A stretch of 64,000 bases of DNA, taken from contig FLMG01003999.1 in assembly GCA_900088475.1 (NCBI GenBank), positions 1-64,000 of the forward strand, in the 5' to 3' direction. Positions within the stretch are counted from its first letter, which is position 1. Each line of letters begins with the position of its first letter. A model generated the notes under the pieces. That model made no database searches. It was not told the origin of the DNA and was given only the letters and a program-made list of their open reading frames with translations. Source of the DNA: Hyphochytrium catenoides (lineage: Eukaryota; Sar; Hyphochytriomycetes; Hyphochytriales; Hyphochytriaceae). Shown piece by piece: positions 55,633 to 64,000 of the stretch. The position numbers were made by a program, and so were the translations under genes.

Positions 55633-57616
55633 ATGCCACCTCGAAGGAGACCACACCTTTTCGATGATGCTGCCCTCAACCTACTAAACAAAAAGTCTAA
55701 GGCGGCGGAGCACATTCCCAAGAAGGTATCATATCTCGTTAGATCGGTTGCCTGCCCGCCGAAGGTACAGAGATTGACTCTCTCGGGCCCCTCCCTCAGC
55801 CGTCGACAACAGGAACACGAAGTCCACACCAGGATCGCATTTTCTCGGCAGACGTCAATCTTTACGGAGCGTTAGCGGAAGGGACTGGGCCCTTGATCAA
55901 GGGAACCCGTCGGGATAAAGAAGATGCGATTCTGTTATCAGATACCTACGCAGCGATTCTGCTTCTCCGAACCTACTTCGTAGACTATTATGAGCGTGGA
56001 AGCAGTTTGGCGCCATGCCCTGTTATCCTCCTGCATCAAATGTGTGAGCCCATGTTTATCTTCTTCACACTGTTTGTATCACACTTTTTAGAGTCTTCCT
56101 ATTACTCTTACTTATCTCCCCCAGTTCATTCATGGTCGCCCGTCCCCTTTCCCCCGTCCTGCAGCTAAGGTTGTCCTCGAAAATGGCTTTCCTCCCTCTC
56201 CTAACGTTCCATGGTCACCGAGACCTAGTGCAGCTAAACTCTCCTGTTCCTTCCTCTGCCGCCTCTTCTCCATGAATAGCTATGCTATCGTCAAGAATAG
56301 AACTGAGGTGGATCGCACTGTTGAGGACATGAGGCTTAATGGGCTGATCGTTACGTTGCATTTCCAAAGCAACCGGATGGACGCAGTAGTGCTGCTACAA
56401 GACTACTTAGCGCTGGTATGAGCTAAATCCCTGGAGTGACCGTTATGAAGAGATTCGAGTAGAGTAATGAGAACAAGACTCCAGAGGAGAACCGGGGTGG
56501 AAGTGAGCGTATAAATGAACATCGGGGAACAGGCGCAATGAGAATGAGTGCTTCGCAGGTGTGAAATGACAGGAAGGAGGGATGTACAGGAGTGAACGTC
56601 CGGGACACCATGAAGGCAATGTTGGTGGCAAACACAGATAATTGGCAAAATTTAGTCTGCTGGGAGCTAAAGTCCGCTAGATGTCATTGACTCAGATCCG
56701 AGCACTCTTCCATCCATACTCCTTTATGCATTCCGGTCCAATCTAAACCCACCTTATTGTCCTTAAGGTTGACTCCCATCTTGAGATCCTCACTACGCAA
56801 TCGCAGCATGAGGAGAATCTTGGCAAGGCAGAAGCACGACGTCAAGCTTTGGAAGCCATTAGGGCTTATCGTACATGCATTCCATTATTCTTAGGACAAA
56901 CAAAGCTTGTTGGAGAGTTCATCCAAGAGGCTCTTAGCAGTGAGTTCCCAGCGGACTCATGCTTGACAGAAAGAACGGAGGCATTAGAGTAAGTGAAGAT
57001 CCAATATCGTTCGTCGTTGATGATGCTCATTGATACCTGTCAGTATTCTACAGAGATCTCGCTTTCTTATTCGGGATAACAGGGAGCTAAGCAGCTTAGG
57101 AGCTCCTACTTACTATTTAGCAGTACCGCAGGTTTGTTATGTCCCAGCGAGCAACTGTCTCCGCCTTCTACTTCGTCCATAAAACTGGAGAACATTTTTT
57201 ATTCCACTTGGTTCCTTCCGTTCGTCGGTCCCACTTAGACCTATAAACTAACCTAAAGGGTAGGTGGGAACTTTCCTTTCTAGCGCGCAGGCCGGGAGAA
57301 AGGAGTTGCTTCGGATCCTTAAGGTTAGGGTCACATTCTCTCTTTATCGCCATATACTTTCCCTTACGACACGGGGTTGGTTCAGAGAGCGCGCTTCCAC
57401 GAGGTTCTTTTGAAGGAATTGCTGAAGAGAAAGCTGAGTTCTTCCCATCTAGGGATGCTCTTTCACGTGCGAGAGGGGCTTGGGGCGGATCTCTTGATGG
57501 AGTAAGTGCCATGGAGCTCATGTCGCAGACCGCACCCTCGAACTCACTGAAGTCTCCGCCTATCAGGGTTGCAACGCCAAATGGAACCGTTATTAGGCTT
57601 GCTGAGGAAAAGTGAT
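55633..57616 (+). CDS. STK19: STK19-type winged-helix protein
   Basis: ATG 55633 (MPPRRRPHLFDDAALN, basic start). An exon ending LAPCPVILLHQ joins, through GTGTGAG...CATGAATAG, to IYAIVKNRTEVDRTVEDMRL, then HFQSNRMDAVVLLQDYLAL. The next exons give DSHLEILTTQSQ..., then SRFLIRDNRELSSLGAPTYY and LAVPQVGTFLSSAQAGRKEL, LLKELLKRKLSSSHLGMLFH, and a last exon VATPNGTVIRLAEEK with TGA 57614-57616. Each block follows human STK19 in order (LPPIVLRSQVYSLVPDRT, WLAVPGAG...GRQ, RELLLSELLGRR...LGLTYHV, SGTLLRL). STK19 has tandem winged helices; it is now viewed as a DNA-binding factor in transcription-coupled repair rather than a kinase, and no kinase motifs are seen here. Exon 1 to exon 2 joins are the least certain. 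Confidence 0.8.
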
Positions 57617-58237
57617 CCCTTCCGTAAGAAGGCCACCCTCGCCATATCTTACGTCCCTTGTCCCTTTCAATTATAGTATATCCTGCAGCGTAGCAAGTGC
57701 AGAGATATGGAAATGAAGCGCGGGACGAGGACCGTAGAGTGTGACCATATCCCTACCGAAGGCAGTACACGAAGGAGCAAATCTAGATGCGGTATTGTGC
57801 ACTAGGGAATGAGTTTTTGCAGTTCGCTGATCATAAAATGTGCTTTTGGGGCCTCCCAATCTGAAAAGCTGCTCTCAGCTACAGCTTGGGCTGGCTTCAC
57901 GTACCAGCCTATTCTCGGACTCAACCACACCTCGTCAGCTCCCTAGTACTTCCAGCTCTGCCGACGGCACGCACTTTTCATTGCGTAGCCACAATCCTTC
58001 GCAACAAAATCCCTATCATCTATTGCAACTTCCAATTTTCCTGGAAGGACGCTTTTCAAGTGTTCTGCAGTGCACCCTAGATTTCCTTTTCACTCTGTGG
58101 CCAGGCACAAAGTAACGATAGAGCAAATTATGGACTCTCAGAGAGCTCCGATAATTACGTGTAGATGGGACATCAGGGAAGTAACTTGACCAGCCAAAGA
58201 TCTGATGGTCTTCTGCCGTCTAGAGTGAGGTGTCAAG

Positions 58238-58601
58238 AGACGATTGGAGCTTTTGAGATTAGGTTTAGCTATTGTTAGCCCTGTCTCCACCCCTTCTGGC
58301 CCCAAAACTGAACTCCTTAGTTTAACCGTGCACGGGAAGAAAGATAACATCCCCCTGACGAAAGACAAAGATTAAATGGCGACCTTTCTTGCGACATCTG
58401 TAGTGATCTGTGACTCACCGAAGAGAAATTTATAGTGGATTCTCTGGAAGTGTGGACGTTATTCCAGATCTCTACCCATTGCTAATAGCGAGAAGAAAGG
58501 AGCAAGAGAGTCAACAAGGAGCAAAAGTCATAAGCCGAGTAAATCCCTGGTTCAATGATGAAGGCTACTTCTATGCACCTACCGCGCAAACACTCTGCTG
58601 A
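58238..58601 (+). CDS. hypothetical exon pair, weak
   Basis: Two plus-strand frames look coding: RRLELLRLGLAIVSPVSTPS...TELLSLTVHGKKDNIPLTKD (58238 to about 58374) and, after a TTATAG acceptor, GFSGSVDVIPDLYPLLIARR...VISRVNPWFNDEGYFYAPT to TGA 58599-58601. A clean donor between them was not found, and an alternative frame in the second block is also open. Product unknown. The flanking 57617-58237 and 58602-58963 show only Ser-rich or short chance frames. Confidence 0.25.
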
Positions 58602-58963
58602 ACTTCTCTCTGGCAGGAAAGACATTTGCTAAAATGGTGACCCATAACACAACCTCTATGTGGACAAAAGTCATGCCGTGCTAAAGACTCGAAATGACAC
58701 GGCATCTCATTGTCTACCTACCTTCTCTGTGTACCGAGGACTTCGAGGCATTATTGATGACCCTGGGCGACCTAGGAAACCCTCAGCTGACTCCGGGCGA
58801 TGATGCTAGCGGAAAGAAGGAGGAATCGTGAGGTTAGTGCGGGAGTCGAATAGGGACCAGCATAGCAAAGTCATATGAGGTTAGAGCATTGGTACCCTGG
58901 TGAAAAAGTGGACTTCATTCGTGCGCCAGTCGGAGGACCTACAGAGGTGCCCTTCTCCTATCC

Positions 58964-60694
58964 CTATGGCTCCAACTGATTGCTCCCGTAGAGAGCTCTC
59001 GTCTTGATACGGTGTTCGTTGTCACTTGCATCCAGTGCGGCCCTGGACAGGATCTCAACAAGCTCCAGGGGGGAGGAGAATGACGGTACAGCCGCCCTCA
59101 GCTCTACAGCACTCTTAGCCTTGGTGTAGTAGAGCTGGAAGGAACAATGGGGAGGATCTCATCATTATTGGTACAGATGCGGATGCAGGAAGGTCCATCA
59201 TGATGTAGTGGATATAAAGAACAAGCTACCGGCCTCGTACCGATGCTCGTCCGTAGTGTCTTGCCATCGCCAAAGGCGGAAGACCCCCCTGACTGGCCTT
59301 ATGCCATTGACGGGAAGCTTTTGCTTCCGCTCGTACACATTGCTTGACTAGACATTTGCTAAGATTGAGAGTCAGCAATGAGTTTTGACATCACATAAGG
59401 ACTAAGGGCGGGAAGAGACAGCGCGCAACAGCATTCCATAAAGAAGAAGAGTTTCTTGAGGAAGAACCATTCAAAAAGACCATCGCACACAGGATACAAG
59501 CTGACTTGCCACGTACAGAGCTAATCGCTTAAGTGCCTGAGTATCCGCCTGTTCGAGCCAAGCTCTAGCCTCCGGAGAACGTCCTTGTTTATAGAGAGTC
59601 TGGATGGTCGGAGTCATACATGACATTAGTAAAGATGGAACAACGAAATGAAGTAGCATGGCATTAGGGTTACTACGGCTTTTGATGGTAGAGAAGTGAG
59701 GGGAATCACTTTCGCATACATCTCTGCTCCACCAATCAAGAACTGACGGACTGATCGGAAGGAGCGGTCGGTAAAGAGTTGCGTGTGTGAACACAGGTGG
59801 TATCTATCTTTTGTCGTACCTTCAGGTGTGTCACATAGAACATCATCATCAGCTCTTTCTCAATGATGATAGTAGGTTTCTTCATATCGCCATTATTTGT
59901 GCTTGACCAGGTGTCTCTTTCAAGTTCCCTAGCAAGAAGATATGCTTGTCTAGAGGTCAAGGGGAAGTGAATGGGTAATACGTGAAAGAAGTTGCGGGTT
60001 ACCTCTACTTGCAGATTAACGCCACCATCGTAATAACTCTACTTATTATTACCTGGCGTCTGACGCTGTCATGTCGCGGCGATATTCCCCCAAAAGACTT
60101 CTGGCTCTGCATCTCTCCCAGTAAAGTAGCCCAAGGACGCGTTGCCTCGACATCCACAACGCTTCTTCTTGTTCGTCGCTGGGTATCTTGGTAGTAAGAA
60201 TCTCAATACCTTCATTAAAGTGATCCTAGACGACGAACGGGTGCCGCAAAGAAGACCACCAAAAAGAATTCAAGAAGAAGGTGAGCATCACTCATGATAG
60301 GGAGCTTTGTTATGCTGCGATACTCTTCTTTTGTTGCCACCACAAGCAAGAAGCCTACCTTTGCCTGGCTGCACATCTGGTTGTGTGTCCGCGCGTGGTC
60401 GCCGCGACGAGCACTTTCTGCTATTAAAAGCAACTCACAACCAAGTTTGCGCTTATAGTCGGCTTCTGCGATAAGTTGTTCTATTTTACGCCGTCTCATA
60501 TGCCTTGATAAGGAGGAGGATGGAGAGTTTAATCTCACGTAATTTGATTGCTCTTTCTCTTCCTGTTCGTGCGTCTGTGGTGAACCCACTGTGTGGCATA
60601 GTTGACCTGGAGTAGTAGTTTTAGAAATGCCACCACAGATAGCCAAAGCGAAGCCCAGCAAGTGCTGACTTGACAGGTGAGGAATGAAAGGCAT
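58964..60694 (-). CDS. TPR-like helical-repeat protein, unrecognised
   Basis: Chain of minus-strand exons. Exon 1 from ATG 60694 ends in MRRRKIEQLIAEADYKRKLG...NQMCSQAK at a GTAGGC donor. It joins (CGTCTAG) to DHFNEGIEILTTKIPSDEQE, VLGLLYWERCRARSLLGEYR and DASDA-like residues, then QAYLLARELERDTW. Then come FRQFLIGGAEMYAKVIPL, TLYKQGRSPEARAWLEQADT, ALKRLALKCLVKQCVRAEAK, and the last exon LYYTKAKSAVELRAAVPSFS to TAG 58964-58966. The spacing of Ala/Leu/Tyr/Gly (A..HF..GI..L...W......Y..R...LG.Y..A) is TPR-like. No signal or membrane segment beyond a weak N-terminal hydrophobic patch. Function unknown; TPR proteins scaffold complexes, including ciliary ones. Confidence 0.5.
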
Positions 60695-60812
60695 AAGGCT
60701 CTCCTGGACTTCACCTGTCAGTGATAAGACGTGTTAAGGGCATTTATGCCAAAAGTTGGGATTAGACGGAAGAAATGACGATGAGCAGGGAGAAGGTCGA
60801 GTATACCTTCGC

Positions 60813-61265
60813 CTAGGATTGCACAGACAACTTGTTAGAAGAACTGCGCAGGACTTCCTCCTCCTCTCTATCATCAACAGCAGACGAATGATGCAAGTCT
60901 GATATAACATTGTTCTCAACATTTTTGGGGGTTGGACCTTCTCTGGTGAGGCTCCTCATAGTGGACTCCGTGTCATCATCTACATCATAGGCCGTGATAG
61001 TTGTTGCGGTGGAATCATCACGTTGACCTCCATTCTTACTTCCAAAGTCTTCGCCATGTTGCCAATCCGAAGGTACATGTGTATAGTGGACAAAAGGAAC
61101 AACAGTAAGGCCAACCACGAAAATATGTATAATGCATCTGTTGCTAGACATTGACAAATGGTATGCAATGGTGGACGAATTACCAGTTTGGCCTAGTACG
61201 ATTGCACAGGAAGTCGACGGTACGTCCTTCTTCACTGGCTGATATTGAGGCACAGCAGACTCCAT
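60813..61265 (-). CDS. hypothetical single-pass membrane protein
   Basis: Open frame of about 150 codons from an internal ATG (61265) reading MESAVPQYQPVKKDVPSTS, a hydrophobic stretch CIIHIFVVGLTVVPFVHY, and an acidic Ser-rich tail (AYDVDDDTEST...DDREEEEVLRSSS) to TAG. A splice variant (GTAATT donor, TGTCTAG acceptor) would shift to ALYIFSWLALLLFLLSTIHM, a better transmembrane helix, but then loses the acidic tail. Which is right cannot be decided here. No family recognised. Confidence 0.33.
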   Translation of the reverse strand: MESAVPQYQPVKKDVPSTSCAIVLGQTGNSSTIAYHLSMSSNRCIIHIFVVGLTVVPFVHYTHVPSDWQHGEDFGSKNGGQRDDSTATTITAYDVDDDTESTMRSLTREGPTPKNVENNVISDLHHSSAVDDREEEEVLRSSSNKLSVQS

Positions 61266-61313
61266 CCTTTCAGAAGGCACCGATGACAGCGAGTCTTGGT
61301 GAGCAGCCCCCAC

Positions 61314-62440
61314 ATTAAGCCTTGCAGCAAAAAATCCAGCAGTGCCTCTTTTCTACTGTGCGGAACAGGGCTCTGCCGTTTCTGCCAAAAAGGAATGTTG
61401 ACGGGTTAGTCCAAAAGCAGTCAGGGTCGCGCACAAGGCCTCAAAATAGGCACCTTAACCCTGGTTCTCTGCAGCGCGATAGAGTTCAATGTAGTCTTAA
61501 TTGGTGGTTGATCAACAGTTGTGGGTGGAGGTAGTACTTGGATTCGGCTCGCGAGTTGGCAGTCGTCAGATACGAAGCCGCTGCGAGCTCTTCCATTCCA
61601 AGTGTTCAAGAGCTTGAAGTTATCCAGATGCTTCATCCCGTCAGTAGTCCTCCTCTCGCTTTCTGCTGCGCACCTATTGCCTGTTGCCGAGTTGGGCTTT
61701 CCACAAGAACCGACTCTTTTCCAAGATAGCAGTGATGGAGGGGACATGTCATTCAGCTTTCCTAAAGCCAAAAAGCTCGGGGCTGGGCGAGTAGTCGTCT
61801 TTGGGAAGCCGGCGTTAGGTCTTTCTTTATTACCGTTGCCCCAAACTCGGCAAGGGAAATTGGTTGAGGTTGAGATCCAATTGAATGCGGCGTTTAACAT
61901 ATTGGCAGATGCAGCTCTGATGATCGATGACAACAAGTTGCCACAGGCCACTAATTAGTTGTCTCGTCAATGACCAATCACTTGTTTCTGTTAGACGTTT
62001 TTGTAGAATGGTGACTGCGGAGACGATAAGGAGAGCAATTACAGGCAGTGATTCGTGGGGGCGGCGCCCGGCTATATACGGACGGGGAACATTACAGGCA
62101 GCTTTATTACCGAGGCCAACGAAAGGTCCTCCCTGCTAGATTATTGATTGAAGAAAATGAGTCAGGAGCGAGAATGAGGGAAGAAGAGCACCACCACGCG
62201 GCTACTAAAGCACTCCCTATCGCTCAAGCTTGGCCTTGGCTTCAGAGTTTTAAAATGCTCACGCTGCCAACGCATTGTAAGGCACAGAACATTGTCCCAC
62301 GAACAAGAAGAGAAGAGCCGAAGCGAGCGACCTTTCCACGGATAGAAAATGCGGAAGAGAAGGCTCTTCATCAAATGTCATATGAGTGTGCAGGGGAACT
62401 GCTGAAGAGTCGCAAGAACACCCATGTAGCTCCCTAGCAT
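61314..62440. other. region with overlapping open frames on both strands
   Basis: A 177-codon minus-strand frame (61421-61951) and a 146-codon plus-strand frame (61521-61958) overlap almost completely; both lack an ATG at the 5' end. A further 130-codon plus frame (62048-62437) starts without ATG. No family features, so none is called as a gene, although one of them may be a real exon. Confidence 0.3.
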
Positions 62441-64000
62441 CGGCTACATCCGTATCGTTTTGTTTCTTTGACGTATGTCAATCCTGTTGTTCCTCTCCTC
62501 TCCCTCCACCTCATATTCCTTGTGTGTGTCTTCCATCCCTCTGTCTCTCTCGTGGTATTATTACTCGCTCTCTGGTGTTCCCGTCCCCTCCCCCTGCCGC
62601 CAGCAATAAAACAGTAGTGGTAGATGCCGGTTGCAACTCCAACGACCGGTAGTAGAACTAGTAGTCACGGATGGTTTCTCTTCTTTCCGATGACATCTCC
62701 GCCAGCAGCCTCTAAACGGCTTCGTAGGTGTTAGTCCTTAGAGTCTGCGACACCACCACCACCAGCAGCAGTAGAACAATGGGCCCAGCGGGCAGCGCTG
62801 TACACCTAGGACTAAGAGTGCACGAAAAGGGGGGCTGAAGGATGGCCCCAGTGACCGCCCAGTGACGGCACTGGCAGAATAAAGCGCAACAACAACAACG
62901 AACAGCGGGTTTGGTCTCGGGTCTTCTCTATGAAGTGGTGGAGTACAACTCACCAACATTGCACATACACAATGTACACTACCGTTTTATAAAAGGCACG
63001 CTGTTGCATTATTGGAAGTAAGAGAAGAGAGAACAAGAGAAGAGAGAGACAGACAGGCAGACAATTCTTCGAGAGACAGCAACCGAGAGAAGAGAAGAAA
63101 AGAGGAGAGAAAAAGACGAGGAAGAGAGACAAATAGGCGGCAGACCGACGGGACAACACAGAGAATAGGAGGAGGAGAGAGGAGGAATAATAGAGGAGAC
63201 AAGACAAGAGAGAGGAGAGACAGGCGACAGATAGAAGTCTAGCAAAGAAAGAGAAAGAGGAAGAGAGGAGAAAGAGAGAGGGACAGAATCGTAGCAATTT
63301 AGTTAGTGTGCATTATTACCAGCAAAAGGAGCAGCGGAGGAGTGGCCATCCGAGGCGGAAGAAGGACGACTTTGCGGAAGGTGATGATAGAAGACTCTTC
63401 TCTTCTTTACTACTTTTTCATTTTACTATTACTGCTAATGGTAATCAAAGAAGGACGACGAGAACAGTCATTGCTCCTTCGACGGCAAGCTCGCTGTGAT
63501 GAGAAAGGTACAGAAAAGATCATCCCTCCTCCTAGTATGGTCATTCTTCCTCTTCTCGGAAGATAGTCGACACGAGGACTACAAGAAGTCCGGCAATTCA
63601 CATCTGCAATCTTCTTTTTCCTCAACACTGCCGCCATCCCGCAGTCCCAGTTAAAGCTGCTCCTTTCTTTATTCTCCATCTCCAACACTGTCGTGCTTGC
63701 GTCATTCCTTTCCTCCTAGTAGCTTCTTTATCACGAAAGGTCGTATCCTATTGCGCGCAGAAAAAAGTAATAGACCTTATCTTCTGCTGTCGACCTCGTA
63801 GATACAATTTTTCTTGGAGCAGCTCTTCTTCTCGCTTCCTTATTGTCGTTATTTATCGTTTCCTTACTAGTAGGTGGTAGCCTGCGGTAGATCATCAGGA
63901 GCCGCTATGATGCCCCAGCTCCTGCGAGGTTCAGAGCCCTCTGAGCTTTGCTACCAATAGGAGGCTTGGGTGCTATTGCTCAGTCAATCACAACGCCGTC
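62441..64000. other. gene-poor low-complexity end of window
   Basis: Simple-sequence rich: pyrimidine-rich 62450-62600, CACCACCACCACCAGCAGCAG near 62750-62771, and a long purine tract (see repeat entry). The minus-strand ORFs over the purine tract read as Leu/Ser-rich and are artefacts of composition. Nothing coding is supported. Confidence 0.5.
63012..63295 (+). repeat. purine-rich (GA) tract of about 280 nt
   Basis: Almost continuous G/A on the plus strand with GAGA, AGAGGA and GAAGAG units and few interrupting pyrimidines. Such polypurine-polypyrimidine DNA can adopt triplex structure or serve GAGA-type binding proteins in other eukaryotes; here no function is shown. Confidence 0.85.

Noticed and set aside
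62950-63297. Leu/Ser-rich minus-strand ORFs
   Set aside because: They arise from the polypurine tract and are compositional artefacts.
1-64000. CRISPR arrays, rRNA, tRNA and transposons
   Set aside because: No regularly spaced repeats, no rRNA-like segment, no convincing tRNA cloverleaf and no transposase or reverse transcriptase motif were seen; tRNA search by eye is not exhaustive.

Overview
This is a 64 kb contig piece from a eukaryotic nuclear genome. Genes are split by many short GT-AG introns, mostly about 40-110 nt, and exons join in phase to give recognisable conserved eukaryotic proteins. Spliceosome (SmB, SF3A2), ER translocon (Sec63), endosomal tethering (VPS39-type) and flagellar (CFAP299, IQUB) genes are all present. 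A dihydrodipicolinate reductase (DAP lysine pathway) argues against an animal or fungus, and the axonemal genes argue for a flagellated cell. The best guess is a flagellated protist or alga, for example of the SAR group. I cannot name a genus. Two assembly gaps (runs of N) lie at 13519-13572 and 49112-49230.

Layout. 0.9-7.5 kb (+): multidomain SAP/IQ/RCC1/WW-like protein. 7.6-12.2 kb (-): VPS39/TGFBRAP1-type protein. 12.9-14.1 kb (+): paraoxonase-like protein. 14.3-15.5 kb (-): SmB. 16.2-17.2 kb (+): coiled-coil protein whose stop codon overlaps that of the convergent prolyl aminopeptidase (17.2-18.8 kb, -). 19.3-20.3 kb (+): CFAP299. 20.3-21.7 kb (-): SF3A2 preceded in frame by a complete 76-residue ubiquitin. 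22.5-24.8 kb (+): UDP-glucose dehydrogenase. 25.4-27.4 kb (+): IQUB. 27.4-29.7 kb (-): NRAMP transporter. 30.7-31.4 kb (-): unknown gene. 33.3-35.0 kb (+): intronless secreted tyrosinase. 35.5-36.3 kb (-): unknown gene. 36.7-38.7 kb (+): fumarylacetoacetase. 38.7-41.3 kb (-): PPC-like beta-sandwich repeats continuing into a DOT1-like methyltransferase. 42.1-42.7 kb (+): Arf/SRPRB-like GTPase. 43.4-45.6 kb (+): phytanoyl-CoA dioxygenase-like protein. 45.6-46.5 kb (-): DapB. 47.4-50.5 kb (-): Sec63. 51.6-52.5 kb (-): heat shock factor. 55.6-57.6 kb (+): STK19-type winged-helix protein. 59.0-60.7 kb (-): TPR-like helical protein. The rest (52.6-55.6 kb and 61.3-64 kb) is gene-poor and holds microsatellites and a long purine-rich tract.

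Genes often converge with very little space: 52 nt or less between stops at five junctions, and one pair shares a CTAG palindrome for both stops. No operon or dedicated pathway cluster is apparent. Tyrosinase and fumarylacetoacetase are neighbours but act in different branches of phenol/tyrosine chemistry. The most unusual gene is the ubiquitin-SF3A2 fusion, whose structure predicts that a deubiquitinase releases a splicing factor from a ubiquitin precursor. All multi-exon models are hand-built from splice signals and reading-frame continuity, so exon edges carry some uncertainty.
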